Source: Chelonoidis abingdonii
Taxonomy: Eukaryota; Chordata; Testudines; Testudinidae
NCBI RefSeq assembly: GCF_003597395.2
Contig: NC_133771.1
Span: forward strand, 140,200,871 to 140,264,870
Reading direction: 5' to 3'
Length of the DNA stretch: 64,000 bases
Positions 35,617 through 48,424 of the stretch are shown here, piece by piece (within the stretch, counting starts at the first letter, position 1; each line of letters opens with the position of its first letter). Position numbers and translations under genes: made by a program. Under the pieces are notes generated by a model that was given only the letters and a program-made list of their open reading frames with translations, was not told where the DNA came from and ran no database searches.

Positions 35617-36867
35617 CTAAAGCAAGAAGAGATTTGTTTTCCCCATCCCAGTAAACAGGGTTTCTCCGATCAGAACTTTGCATAGAGCATACAACGTAAG
35701 CTTGCAAAGAAAACTGGAACAGGAAAGGATAGAGTAAATCTGGTAGAAAAATCTTATTGAGGAAGCACATTTACAGATAATTATTTACTGGGACAGAGGT
35801 TTAAAGATGACCTTACAAAGGGAAAAAAGGGTTTTGATATATAAGATGACTTGAAGGTATTTATTTTTCTGTTTTTTTTCCTGATATTAGAAATTCAGTT
35901 CTGATTTAGGCTAGAAGACTAGGATGTTGAACTAACAGAACAATGGAGTCACAATAGCCAAGAGTGAAAGCTGACCAACTCTGAGGGACAGGATTTTTAA
36001 TCAAATTGTTTTAAAAAACCCTCATTTGTTAACTTTAATCACTAACTAATCAACCACTAGTTGCAATTTTTCATGAAGGAAAGATTGCTAAAGATTAACA
36101 CCTTAATTGACAGTTTGGTATCTAGAGCTCACAACAAACATTCCTGAGACCTCCTGATACTCAAGCAAAGAAGTCTGAGACCAGACGTGGCATTCCTGAT
36201 AGTTCCAAGGTTAAAAGAGTTAATCTCTTTCAGGTCTTCCTTAAGTCATAAAAGGAATAGAAAATAAGTCAAATTTTTATTAAATCCATTGCAAGCTCAC
36301 CTTGGGAACATAAGACTACAGTGAACCAATAGCAGCATTCAGGGAAACAGTTTTTGGTCACATCCTTTTTTTTTGGAATAAATATAATATCTTCTTTTTA
36401 GATATAAAACCAAATGCTTCAAGTTTTCCATGTGGACAAAAGCTACTCTCACCCCAAATCCAAATCTCCATATCTTGGAACTCCCCTTGCTACACATCTT
36501 CTATGGCCTTGCTCAAATCTGAAGGATGGGAGCTCAGCTTTGACAGGCCTCAGAAGTACTGACAGACCCCCACCTTCCCTCAAACCGATTCTAAAACATT
36601 TTTCCACTTCAGAGAAAAATCTTTGTTTTGTTCTTTTTAAATGGAGCACCAATTTATGCAAAGATCAAAACTTATCCAATATCAGGGTACTTTCTTTTAT
36701 GCAATGGCCAAGTGCAGTTGTGTTATAATACCTGAGATACATCTTGAGATGCAACAAAAATGGAACATTTACAAATAGGAACAGTCCTACAGAGACACAG
36801 CATTTGCCCCAGTGGGGGACTCCTTAAGCAATAGGAGCTAACGCAGATATACTGTCTAGTTACTTAC

Positions 36868-37046
36868 AATAGATACTTTGATTCCTTCAATCATCATTTT
36901 GAACATTTCTTTCAGAAAAGAATTTGTATTACTAGGCATTTCTCGTTGGTCCTCCTCTTCAGAGGCTTCCAGCTGGGATGTTGAAAGTCTGCACTGAATT
37001 GTGGTCTCTGGTGTACCCAATACATCAAAACAATCTTCAGTAGGTT
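36868..37046 (-). CDS. LYST: LYST exon 9 of window
   Basis: 179-bp exon completing a Glu codon and encoding PTEDCFDVLGTPETTIQCRL, an acidic linker (LEASEEEDQREMPSN) and FLKEMFKMMIEGIKVSI, ending in phase 0. The acceptor is aacatttaag and the donor is gtaagt. No usual ORF start lies within it; the frame was set from its neighbours. Confidence 0.92.
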
Positions 37047-37499
37047 CTTAAATGTTAAGAAGCACAAACAGATCAATGGCATCTCAGATCATGCTAACTT
37101 AATCCTAGTGTACCATAAGCTGTACTAGTCATTTATCCACCCTACTACACTGTGAATATACAAACAGTTAATCTAGACACTGGTTAAACCAAATTAACAA
37201 ATTAGAGTTAATCATTTAAAGACTCTGTTCTGCAACTATTCCACATGCAGAACTCGCATACATTTCAGGTCCCACAAACAAAAGAAGTGGCCCCTAAAGA
37301 ACACATGATTCTCATTAAAAATTCAACCAATTCACAGAAATGGGGCAAACAAATGCGATTGACTAACTTTAGTAAATGGAATGGTTCTGACAAGCCATAT
37401 GGACACTGAAGCCACATACACTAGATTTCTGTTGAATATAAAAAAGTTTGCTTAAATATGCTTCATCCTACTATTTTTGGATGCAATTTTATACACAAC

Positions 37500-38500
37500 A
37501 GAAGATAGTACAGCCCAATTGCTAATAGGCCAGGTCCTGGCAGGTGAGAACAAAGCTGTGTCACTTCCCCTGAAAATCCCAGTACTCTGTGGATTGGGGG
37601 CATGTGGTCCTGTGTCCCCAAGAATCTCTGGATGCCAAGGTCTGTAGTTAAAAAGAGGTCACTCAAAGACAGTGTGTCTTGAGACCAACTCCTCCAGACA
37701 GGGGATGCGGGACACTTATCTGAAGGGTGTGTGGTGGGGGAGGTGGAGGAGAACACTTGGTGTATTGTATGTCATACAATAGGAGTCCATTAGTATTTTC
37801 CTTAAAAATCTAATGAAAAGCTGGCAGAGACTTCAGAACAAAACTAATAGGAAGAAGCAAACAGCAAGAGGGGGACCATATCTTGACGTGAACACCAGAG
37901 GTCTGATCCGATATATTCGGTGGTACAAAGAGAGACAGGCATCTTTCACCAAGGAAGTAAATTGACAACAAGCTGGCTTCATGAAAAAGGGATCTCAACT
38001 AGACTTGACTGAAAACACTGGAGACAACATGGTGAGAAACTTCTCAGGACAGGAGGATAACCTGCAGTTAGTTAAATTTAAGTTTTAGAACGCCTGTTAA
38101 CAACTGGTTATATCTAAACCGAAGTTGTAAGATCTCTCACACTATTTCTTATCTGAATCTCTATTTCCCTCTTTAATAAGTTTCCTTTTGTTTTATAATT
38201 GAACTCAAGTCCTGTGTGTAATACTAGAGCAGTGGTCTAAGATAAAACTGGTGAACTGTGGTATACTGTTCCTTTGGAAAGAGAGGATCTGAGATTTGTA
38301 GGTATCCAGTGTTCAAGGGCCGGATACCACAGAAGGGACTCAGGGCTAGGGTACATTTATTGTCATCCAGCAAGACAAAAAACAGGGCTGGTACAGTTCA
38401 GAAGACAGTGCCTGAGTGGCTGACAGGCTGGTTGTGTTAAGAGGCTAATGCTCTGCTAGCACAAGCAAGGAGTTCCTCAAATTGGAGGCAGTTGGTAACA
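37500..38500 (+). repeat. Possible LTR-type or unclassified repeat
   Basis: A mixed GC segment (37500-37760) followed by an AT-rich part with taataagtttccttttg near 38174 and a stretch resembling turtle LTR 3' parts. No ends were defined, and no coding domain was seen on either strand. Confidence 0.25.
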
Positions 38501-38982
38501 AGGTGACTCTCAGACATGGCTGCCCTAAAAAGCATCACAAGCCCTGCTTGGCAAACTCCCACCCCCTGAAACCAGCAGGAGTTGAAGTGGGGGAGACCCT
38601 CTGCCCCTCAAAAGACTTATGAGAAGGTGGGGGAGTCAAGACCTGGAATGTGAGGTAAATTGGGGGAAGCACATGGCTGTAGGGACATAGGGAAATGGGA
38701 AAGGACAGTCATACAGAATTTCCACAGACCCATAGTCTACAGGGAAAATCTCAGAGTTGGCAGGTATGGGTACATATGGAATGGATGGATGAAGCATTGG
38801 GAAGATGGATGGGGAGAATGAGTAGCTATATGTATGCAAAGGGAATGTATAGGCCTACAGTTCTACAATTGGAAAAGGAGTAGGTGTGGAGTGAAAGTCA
38901 GTATATAAAAAGACTACAAATTGAATGAAAGTGGGTGGTGGAACAAATGCATGAAGTGGAGTGGGTGAGATGTGCAATAAAA

Positions 38983-39166
38983 ATCATAGAATCTCAGAGT
39001 TGGAAGGAACCTCAGGAGGTCACCTAGTCCAACCCCCTGCTCAAAGCAGGACCAATCCCCAGACAGATTTTTTGCCCCAATCCCTAAATGGCCCCCTCGA
39101 GGATTGAGCTCACAACCCTGGGGCTAGCAGGCCAATGCTCAAAGCACTGAGTTATCCCTCTCCTCA
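38983..39166 (-). repeat. tRNA-derived SINE with CR1-like tail
   Basis: Minus-strand tRNA-like head (gagggataactcagtgcttt, ttgtgagctcaatcctcgag) and CR1-like tail (plus-strand tcatagaatctcagagttgg, acctagtccaaccccctgc). Third copy of the family in this window, and the fullest. Confidence 0.85.
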
Positions 39167-39626
39167 ATAGATCTGTGAAATTTATAAAAATTAGGCAAGT
39201 TATTTTTAAAAGTTGCAAATATTATCAGGTATGCATTATTATAGAAGAGTTCTAAATCTGACCTACATTTCTGTACCTAATAATCTCAAAGGTGAGAGGC
39301 AAACTAGAAAAGCTCCCCCTTGCCTTAGAATTAATTAGAATTAGATATTTCTCACATGAACTGGTCCAGTTCAGTGAAAAAAATTAGATCCAATCTGTCA
39401 AGTATTTAAGACAAGAAGCAAAAACTAAGAACCAGTGGTGAGGATAAATTTTAAAATAATAAAACAAAACAAAAAAAACAACATTAATCCAAATTCTGAG
39501 AGAGTCAGAACACCGAATAAACTCCACTCTTCATACCCACAACACATTAAAAACATGAATACATTTTTAATGTAACAAAACATTAGCCTGTCAGGCAACA
39601 ATAAATATAAAACAACCCTTTGCCCG

Positions 39627-40500
39627 GCTATGCTGGAAGGAGGACAGGAGATACTGGATGTAGTTTAATTAAGCAACAACTTTATTCTTATATGACTGGG
39701 AGGACCTGGCAGATACAAGTGCACAGTGCAGGTAAGTTGCTTAATCATTTACATATATACTTGCAGGGGTGAGAGGGAGCCTTCCATCTGCCTTCCTGCT
39801 TAACCATCCCGGTCCCCAGCCAATGGACTGCTGGGACCTCAAAATTCCTGCCTCCCTCAAATGGAGGGAGCTATAAAGGAGAGGGAGATTGGCTTCATGC
39901 CATATCACACATAGGAGCTCAAAATCCCCTTTCCTGCATTTCCACTCCTTTGAAGGATACCCCCTTTAAATCCTTTACCAATCCATTTTATCTGATCACT
40001 GTATCCCCTCCCTATGGAGTACCTACACTGGACATCCACTGCATGTTACATAGTAAGTTGCCACATCATAGCTTAACTCCCATTTCATGTTCATCCCAAT
40101 TAAGCTCCCCCTCCTCCCCCCAAAACCCACTGCGGGGAAGGCAAAAAAAAATCCACTTTGCCTTGGCCAATCTGGCAGCGAAGGGAAAATTTCTTCCCAG
40201 ATCCCCAAGAAAGTAGCAACTAGTGCAGCGGATCCTGACAAAAACCCAGTATTTCACTACTTTTGTGGACGGAAGGTGGGTACTGCTCCACCTGATCCAG
40301 GTAAAAGAAGGCTTTTCCTGCATCAGCATGGACCTATGTAGTCCCTGCCCTCTCTGTTGGTCACCCGGGGGAGGGAATAGTCGGCATCCCCACAGACATG
40401 GTCTGCAGTGCAACAGAAAGTCTCTCCCTGACTTTCTCGTCCTTAAAAGGGCACACTCCTTTTCCAAAAAGCAAGACAGCCGCCCCCACCACTTAATGTG
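39627..40500 (-). repeat. LTR-like interspersed repeat, minus copy
   Basis: On the minus strand it ends with aataaagttgttgcttaatt and gtatctcctgtcc, matching the end of the plus-strand copy at 56780-57492 (aataaaagttgtggc, gtgtctcctgtcc). The internal order also agrees (gtgtaggtactccataggg here, gtgcaggtattccatggcg there). The poly(A)-like aataaa near one end suggests an LTR. The frames of 113 and 154 codons across it show no known domain. Confidence 0.5.
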
Positions 40501-40552
40501 CTGTGAGGTCATTATAAGCATAGTTACCATATATTTTTCCCCATGTTCCTAC

Positions 40553-40744
40553 CTTGATAAATGAACCTGTTAACTGCTAGAACAGTGAGTCTCTGTAACC
40601 TTTGTATAAACTCATTCTCAGTGGCTCGAATAGGATTCTCTTGGCTCATTCTCCGCTGCATCATCATGTTAAGTTCATCACTTGCTACTAAACGCATTTT
40701 CATCACCAGTTTGTCAGACTGAGCAAGAGAAAATTTCCTGGAAT
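40553..40744 (-). CDS. LYST: LYST exon 8 of window
   Basis: 192-bp exon encoding (D)[40 protein letters not shown], then [20 protein letters not shown] and one base. Two acceptor AGs are possible. AG just 5' of attccagg (exon end 40744) fits the one-base phase left by the previous exon; the AG 7 bp further in (40737), though it follows a good-looking ccag, would shift the frame. The donor is gtagga. Confidence 0.93.
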
Positions 40745-42238
40745 CTTTAAGTATAGAGAAATATATCAATAATATCCTCATGAATAGATTAAATATCAAT
40801 CGTAAATTAATTGCATGCACCAATAACTCATCTAGGAAAGGAAATTGGTTGCGGTTATGAGGGAAAATATTTGAAATATATTTCTTTAAAAATGAACAAG
40901 GAATGTCCAGGTTCTTCTTTAAATTTGTAAAAGTGTGAGTTTTTTCACTTGAAAAAGAAATGTATATAAAATTCATGTAATTACAGAGCATTAAAGTCTT
41001 TAGAGATTTGATGAAGAACTCATCTTAAACTATATCACATTATCTATTTTCTTTAGAGTTTTCAAAATGATATAATTTCTCAGAATATTCACTGTACAAA
41101 ACAGCTTCTGAACAGTCACTGTTTCACTTCTCTACTTTTATAATGTTACCACATTACTGCTGTTATTGAAAAGTTAATTGTTCTTATACTAGCATGCTTA
41201 TAGAATGTAGGTTTTAAGCAATGTGACCTAAGATCAGTGATGTTAACAGCTCTCAAAAGGTAAAACATATTTCATATTGATCTATCAGAAGTTATTTTGA
41301 TAGATGCATCTATTTCCTATCTAATCCTGCAAGACATTTCCTGAGAAATGTTTTTGCACAATGAATTGGTAGGCATGACCACCACTACTGCACCTGCTTC
41401 TGTAGGAAACATATATGAAGTGGATCCAGTGAGGGACTGGAGGGGCAGCTCCTGATATAACAGACTGAAGGAGGGGGGCATCAGAAGTTGACTGCAGGAA
41501 TAGAAGTGTTGTTTTGGTAGACGAGGAATAATGGAACCTTTCTTTGCAATGGAACCTTTGTTTTAAACAATTAACAGAACACACATCCGTTTTTTATTTA
41601 ATAGTCTTCAGTGAAATCTTAAATGCAGCTGAATATAATGATCTAGATTCACAGAGCATCTTTCAGCCAAAGACTCTAAAAGCATTTCACAAAAATGATT
41701 CACAAAGTATTATAGCCTGAACTGGTAGAGCTACCTAGAGTTAAGGTTGCATAACACTTTCCATTACAGCATTTATTTTCTTATGAAACGAATGGTTCAA
41801 ACTGAAATTATGCATGCCAGGTGTCTACCTCAAGTGGATTTTTTGTGTGTGAAAGTTTCAGTTAAAATAGTTCAGTTAGTTTTCCTTAATCTCATTCTTA
41901 AAACATTTTTTTCCATGTTAAAAAACCATACACTCTTTCAGAAGCTTTCCTACCTAAATGCTTTGGATCAGGAACTTGAAACCTAAAAATTTGCCCTAGT
42001 TTATCATCCCCCTCTAGTAGCTGGTCCACATAGCAGTAGGGAATTCTCATTCTCTATCAGTTACTCTGTCAGCTTAAGGTATAGACTTTGGATTTAAAGA
42101 TCAGAACCCTGTTCATGACCCAAGTCGGGGGCTTCATATGATACTACATGACAATTGCTTTTCAGGGTGTTTGAAGATTAGGAAATTATATACAAATACT
42201 GTATGAAAAAGAACGTAAGGTTGCAAAGGCACATGCTC
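40745..42238. other. LYST intron, nothing recognised
   Basis: AT-rich intron sequence. A fragment near 41640 (gatctagattcacagagca) resembles the ends of the MITE at 32765, but is too short to call. Confidence 0.45.
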
Positions 42239-42417
42239 AAGTTAGGAAATGCCAGAATTAAAGTTGCCTTTTTGCATATGCATTATGATGCAGTCTTTAA
42301 TTATATGATCACATAACCCTGTGGAAAAAAGTAGTATGTGATCATGTAATTAAAGACCATCAAAATGCAAGGAGGACAAGTTATATAGGCAACCTTAATT
42401 CTGCCATTTTCTAACTT
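42239..42417. mobile_element. Palindromic MITE, about 180 bp
   Basis: Two arms of about 80 bp are inverted copies: aagttaggaaatgccagaat with gtctttaattatatgatcac on the left, and gtgatcatgtaattaaagac with ctgccattttctaactt on the right, around a loop of about 20 bases (near 42318-42336). This is a full fold-back structure. Target duplication was not evident. Confidence 0.75.
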
Positions 42418-42738
42418 CACTGTAATCTTTGTTATTTTGTGACTTTGTAATCTTAATGTTATTTTAATGCAAGGTGTGTATGTGGGGGGGAAGGGTTATA
42501 TATGTATGTTTGTTAACTCATTATTTCAAAAAGTTGAATTTGGCTCTGGAGTCTTCAGGGATGACGCAGTGTTAAGTGAAGGAGAAAGTATTGCTACATT
42601 CCCTTCTTCCAACATATAAGCAACCCTTATCCTGCACACCTACTGAATGCAAAATTTGTACAAAAAGTTACACTTCTGTTCACCTGACATAACATAGAAA
42701 ACTTAAATCATCATTTTTTCCACAGGTGGATTTGCACT

Positions 42739-42861
42739 TAGGGTGATCAGGCAGCAAATGTGAAAAATCAGAATGGAGATTGGGGGTAATAAGAGCCCAT
42801 ATAAGAAAAAGACCCAAAAATCAGGACAGTCCCTATAAAATTGGGACATCTGGTCACCCTA
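42739..42861. mobile_element. hAT-type MITE, 123 bp
   Basis: Ends tagggtgatcagg and ctggtcaccctа-type inverted copy are flanked by 8-bp repeats tttgcact (42731-42738) and tttgcatt (42862-42869). Same terminal family as 6201-6531 but with the ordinary interior (tataagaaaaagacccaaaa). Confidence 0.85.
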
Positions 42862-43099
42862 TTTGCATTAGACTTTTGTTTCCTAAATACAGCAGTATAT
42901 TGATTGGTGAAATGGTCATGTAGTACCAAAAGTAAAGTTGCAGGGAACTCAACACCACAAGTACACAGATACACACTTTTACAACCTCTGTCTCATTGAG
43001 TGCCAGTGTAGAAAAATATGACTGGCTTCATCACATAACGAGGGCAGGAGAAGCTATAAAATTGTCTAACACAACATACTATTAAAATTTATCACTCAC

Positions 43100-43252
43100 C
43101 AGCAATGCTTTTACGTTTTTGAAACATTGCATGATGATGGGTAGCAGGTAAACGTAAAGAGTTAGCCAGATCCTGAGAGTCTTGGTTTGCTGTAGCTTTT
43201 ATTAATTCAATAGCTGCCTGAAGAACTCTGAATTGCAGGGCAATTGCCATGT
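43100..43252 (-). CDS. LYST: LYST exon 7 of window
   Basis: 153-bp exon completing an Asn codon and encoding [40 protein letters not shown] and [10 protein letters not shown] plus one base. The acceptor is catttgtag and the donor is gtgagt. It has an amphipathic helical pattern, as elsewhere in the ARM-like middle of LYST. Confidence 0.94.
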
Positions 43253-43980
43253 CTACAAATGAGAGGCAACAATGAGCACATGACATTTTCCTCAAGGTAG
43301 TTTACATAAATAAGTTTCTGAAATGTCAGCATGTTTCTTATTATCATTTTATCCTTTACATATATTTCTATACCACCAAAATAATAGGATTTCACACATT
43401 ATAAAACTTTTGAAAACACGTTTCAACACTGGTTTCAAAAAGAGGTGACAAGCTTTTTTTTTTATTTTTTGAGACGCTGATGGAAATTAAAAAGGGCAAG
43501 ATATTTTTAAATTTCAAAACTACACACTTCCGGGAAAGTCACTGTAAAACCACCCCAATAATAAATGCACGTCACAGTACCAATTATAAAAGCAAAGACT
43601 CCTCTCTCTTTGGGAAAACCACCAAATTTTAATGTCTTCATAATTTTATTTATTAAAAGTTATAAATGGAAATAACTTACATAGAATCTTTGAATATTGT
43701 CACTATTTTCATAATACTCCAAATATTCCATTCTAGGCCTTTTACCTCAGATGTTCAGGCAGAACTCCAGTTATTGGTACATGTTTATAAACCACAGATT
43801 AGGACTGTAATTAAGCCACTGTTGTATGAGGGTCATTTACAGGAAAATAAGGTACACAACCGGGTACCCCATCAACTAACAATTAGCCCTTTTTGCGATA
43901 GGAATATCCTCTGTGCAATCTATGAAAAAGTTAGCGGTTACATTTTCAAATCCTGTGGGAAGTGAAAGCTTATGACTTAC

Positions 43981-44147
43981 TTCGTGTCTTCTCATTTTGA
44001 TTGTTTTGAAGATGTCCCAGTAGTACAATAAGGTCCTCAATAACACGAAAATACTGAGAACCTAAGGAACTGCAGGCATGAATTGTGACTGCTACTAGCA
44101 ATTGTTGTATATCACACACAAGTAGCTTGTAGTCATTCAAAGGAATG
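43981..44147 (-). CDS. LYST: LYST exon 6 of window
   Basis: 167-bp exon completing an Asn codon and encoding [40 protein letters not shown], then [15 protein letters not shown] plus one base. The acceptor is tgtttacag and the donor is gtaagt. Helix-rich. Confidence 0.95.
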
Positions 44148-45956
44148 CTGTAAACAAAGTCAGATATAATTACTACAAATAGTGCCATTTTAATTCTGAT
44201 CGTTTCATATGAATACGAAAAATTAAACACAGTACTTGGTATGGTTAGTAGGAGGAAAAGTAATTTACAGATAATGTTACAAAATCCAAACACTGCCACA
44301 CTTAATCTGATACTGTTGAAGACAGGGAAATAAACTGTTGACACAAAGGCAACATTAGCTATGTTTTAGTTCAGAAAAAGTGGACACCCGAAAAGCTCCA
44401 GAAGAGATTCCAGTGTTAAGAATGAAGTTCTATATAATGGTCTTGAAAGCAAATTACTTTTACATTAATGAAGAACAAATCAGAATTATGAAGTTCTCAA
44501 ATCACTGAACTTTAAATACTACCATTCTCTCCAGTTCTGCAACCATAAATTAGTGTTATACTGAACATTCAAAATTTTGAATATTTGTTCTGCGCCATAG
44601 TAACTGAACACATGAGGACACAGTTTTACTTTCTCCTCTGCTTAGATTTCAAAAAGGACGTATGTAGAACATGTTTAAACATATCAACTTTTTTGAGTGA
44701 ACTTAGTGCATTATTAGATCGTGAACAGTGCAGCTATTTTTTGGATGGGAGTAGCAGATTATTCCTATGTAAACTGCATCTCTTTCCCAGTCTAGTTGCT
44801 CCAGCAGGTCAGCCACCGGTCACATTTTTAGTAGCATGTTATTGCTTCTTGTCCATGATTGATGTTTATTTGCATAGTATAGTATGACTTATATCTGGGT
44901 TTCCCAACCTGGGAATCATGGCCTGAGACAAGGAAAATACCTAACTTTCAGTTCTTTAGTCCCATCTCTGTCTTTCAGTGAAGGACATTGCCCATTTAAG
45001 TCTCAAAGTTTCTTATGTTCTACACAAGTTTAATGACCCCCTTAGTTTAATTGCTGATCATCATTTCCATCAAAATGGAAGAACTATGACAAGTTCTTTA
45101 TACTAAAGAAATTAATCAAATTTTTATTTCCTATATGAATAATTTTGTTTTGTGTCCCTTATTTTTGGTCTTTGTTACAAACTGCATCCAACAGTTGAGC
45201 CTTGGTAAGTTGAAAGGTATGCTTTTAGCAGCATCCTCCTTGCCAATAGTGGCCACTACCTCCCAGAAGCCAGGACTCTTCTCTGCTGTAAACTCATCTG
45301 GCTCCTTGCCTATGCACGGCATAGCAGACATAACAGCCAGCTGGGCAAGGAACGGGATGAGCCCCAGAGCAGCTAGCCAAGCCAAATTCCTTGTCCTCTC
45401 TACAATAAGTCAGATCCAATATGGAGGAGGAAAAAAAGAGAGGCCAGGAGGATTCTTGAATGTTTTTCTGCCTTCCAGTTTTGCATTCAGACTGTCCCAT
45501 TTTTAAAATCTTCTAACATTGGTTCGTTTCAAAAAAGAGAATTTTCAAATACAAAGACTACCGAAACCTCTCAGACACTACCACAACTTGTACATTTATT
45601 TTACTGGAAGGTAGATTAGCTATTTAACTCATCTAATCCAACAAAATTTGTTAGCTACCATTTACAGATGAATTGCACAATGGAAATGTTAGACAAATAC
45701 ACAGTGAAAATTAACGAGGTTTTAAGAAGTGCCATGATGAATGAGACAGATTTTAAGACTAAATTTACTTTAAAACTAAACATAGCACTATCCATTGGTC
45801 CAATGTACAACTATGGCTCTCCAGGAGACGATTGCTGTGGGTACAAATTAAAGTACAATATTTAATTTCTTCAACTGAATTTAAGACTGCGAAATGTTTA
45901 TTACAAAAATGTATGACCAAGTTATCTGAAAAAACAAGAGTGATTTAGAGCTGTAA
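44148..45956. other. LYST intron, nothing recognised
   Basis: AT-rich sequence with several chance frames of 60-120 codons. The segment 45135-45510 is open on both strands but has no recognised domain and no start or splice context. Confidence 0.45.
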
Positions 45957-46130
45957 TAGTATCAGAGGGGTAGCCGTGTTAGTCTGAATCTGTAAAAGCA
46001 GCAGAGAATCCTGTGGCACCTTATAGACTAACAGACATTTCGGATCATGAGTTTTCGTGGGTGAATACCCACTTCGTCAGATGAATGTAGTGGAAATTTC
46101 CAGGGGCAGGTATATATATGCTAGCAAGCA
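45957..46130. repeat. Retroelement tail of a family also at 57955-58042
   Basis: Contains tcctgtggcaccttatagac, taacagacatttcggatcat and gggtgaatacccacttcgtc, nearly identical to the second copy. The segment gtgggtgaatacccac is a short hairpin. The family name is not certain from sequence alone. Confidence 0.65.
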
Positions 46131-46831
46131 AGCTAGAAATCTGTCTGTATTTGTGCCAGTTATAATAGATGCTTTATACTAGAATTCTGTACAAAAAGTC
46201 AGATATAATTAATAGTAGAGAACTAAGTTAATGTCATAAAAGAGTCCATAAAATCTGTACATTATGGCCTGCAAAAGAAATTATGCACATACTTAAATTT
46301 AAACTAGGTGAATAATGCCACCGCTATTCAACAAGGCACTTAGGCACATGCCTAAATCCCATCAGTCAATGGAATTTAAGCACTTGCTCCCTCCTCCCAA
46401 ATTAATAAGTCATTGCCATGGTAACTGGACAAAATACTTTTTGCTAGGTAAGTTTTCAAAAGAAGAGCTTGAAAAATGTGGTAACTAATGAAAAACCTAC
46501 ATTCCTTGCTTTAACAAGTTCTCAAATGGACCAATGAGATTTTACAAGAGTTTCCTAAATTAGACCTACATACACACACACAAAAGTATGAGACTGTTTG
46601 TTTTGGAAGAGGAAAGCGCACACACAGGCTATCAAAAAGAAGTGCCTCTTAAGCATAAGTGAAGCAAGGTATTAAATACACTGGGCCTGATTTTCATTTC
46701 AGAATCATACCCCATTGAAAAATAATTAGAAGAATATTATATATAAATAAAATCATGCTTAAAATAATTTAGTGTGAACTTGAAATTGTTTTTAGAGTAA
46801 ATCTGAAATATTCAAGTAATGCAACACTTAC
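46131..46831. other. LYST intron, nothing recognised
   Basis: AT-rich; a short (ac)n-like stretch lies near 46570. No feature was supported. Confidence 0.5.
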
Positions 46832-47062
46832 TTTGTTTCTAGACCATTAAGGGCTGCTAAAGTATTACACAGCACATACAGCAAACCATTATCAAGCAGC
46901 ATGTCTGCCATTTTAGAGCAAGAATTCATGATTTGTAGCAGAAGGCAGAAGGAATTATGCAGCAGTACGTTGTCATATAGAGAATTCTCTATAAGTCCCA
47001 GAACAGGAATGACACACCATTTTTGAAAAAGTCCAGCATTTTTTACATCTTCCATGTCAAAT
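46832..47062 (-). CDS. LYST: LYST exon 5 of window
   Basis: 231-bp exon completing a Glu codon and encoding [76 protein letters not shown] and two bases. The acceptor is tttaatag and the donor is gtaagt. Strongly helical. The DIRS composite begins only about 90 bp upstream of the acceptor (at 47151) without removing the splice site or its pyrimidine tract. Confidence 0.95.
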
Positions 47063-47150
47063 CTATTAAAATAGAAACAAATAGGAATTCATCATCTGTC
47101 CTTAAAATCATCACAGTATGCACAACTGAATTTTGAATTATTGAAAAAAA

Positions 47151-47285
47151 GACGGTTACTCACCTTTGTAACTGTTGTTCTTCGAGATGTGTTGCTCATA
47201 TCCATTCCAGTTAGGTGTGTGCGCGCCGCGTGCACAGCCGTCGGAGAAACTTTTACCCTAGCAACACTCGACGGGTCGGCTTACC
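47151..47285. repeat. DIRS terminal repeat, left
   Basis: Contains ggttactcacctttgtaact, gagatgtgttgctcatatcc, gccgtcggagaaactttta and ccctagcaacactcgacggg. The last two blocks are matched in reverse at 53130-53175, so this is the 5' terminal region of a plus-oriented DIRS copy. Confidence 0.8.
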
Positions 47286-47349
47286 AGACTAGCCGATACT
47301 AGAATTCGCACTGTTCTCAACCCAGGCAGTGCATTCTCACTTTTAGTCG

Positions 47350-48420
47350 CAGAAGCCCCTCCACCCGCTCGGACGTGATGTAGCCAATATGGATGCACTT
47401 TCGCGCTTGGTGCGCATCGCACGTGCCCTTCTCCCATTTAGAGGCATACAATCCCCATGACCTGATACCTCTGGCACCTTAAGCAGCAGGGCCTGGTGAC
47501 TTCCTCTTTAGTGCACTGCAAGCTATCTCACCTTCCATCCGGAGAGGGTGGACGTATTACGATATTCTCCACCCGAATAGTCTCTCGCTTCGATTAAGCC
47601 CTGCGAGCGGTACCTTCCCACACCGCCCTCATCACCCTTGCCCCCTGCCTGGGACCTAAACTTGGTCCTAACAACTGTATGTTACCGCCTTTGAGCCGCT
47701 CGGCGACTTGCATCGCTCCTCTTTTATACCTAGACAATGGAGATGGCGCTCTTCTTATGTGCAAGTCACCTCAGGCGAGAAGGGCTCTCCGAGATCAGAG
47801 CCCTTTCAACTGTAGACCCTCCTATCTGTCTTCCAATAAAGCACAAAGTACTATTGCGACCATCATACCGGACATTCCTCCTAAGGTGGTGTCTGCCTTC
47901 CACATGCTAAGCCAGAACATCTTTCTCACCCGGTTTTCTAATTCCGAGCCCATGTCTTCTCGCGGGAAACTCCAGCCGCTAACACCTTGTGTGCGCAGGG
48001 CGCTTGGCTTCTATGTGGACGAACCACGCCCTTCCGCGAAGTTCTCGCAGCTCTGTTGTGGCGGTGCGGAGAGTGCCGACTGAAAGGTCTGGCAGTCTCC
48101 TCCCATGAGGATTTCCTCCAGTGTCAGCAGGCCTATGTAATTAGAGCACGTGCTAACGCGCTAGCTCATTTCCCCTCGGACGCCTGACGACGCACTCTAC
48201 CCAGGGCTCGAGCTGTCCTCAGGGGCCTGCCTTGGCGCACCGTGCCTCGTCCAAGACGATTTTGCCGTGACTGCGACTCCCTGGTCATACCGCGTCCACC
48301 AGCTTTCACTCGCACTATGCCCGTTGGTCAACAAGTCTCGAGACAGACGCCAGACACAGCTTTGGTTAGGCGGCGGACTCCCAGGCTGCCACCGTTCTTC
48401 ACGACCCCTCCGCCTAGGTA
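47350..48420 (+). pseudogene. DIRS tyrosine recombinase, broken
   Basis: Plus-strand fragments in changing frames: WDLNLVL near 47648, VRRALGFYVD near 47989, KGLAVSS near 48084 and HSTQ near 48191. Their order is that of a DIRS recombinase; the HST block belongs to the catalytic H-x-x-R region, where the Arg appears replaced by Gln. Stops and frameshifts are frequent. It runs toward the palindromic terminal unit at 48425. Its direction is opposite to the RT and gag on its right. Confidence 0.65.
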
Positions 48421-48424
48421 AGGC

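Noticed and set aside
45135..45510. 123-codon plus frame as a possible novel intronic gene
   Set aside because: Also open on the other strand; no start context, domain or conservation evidence is available.
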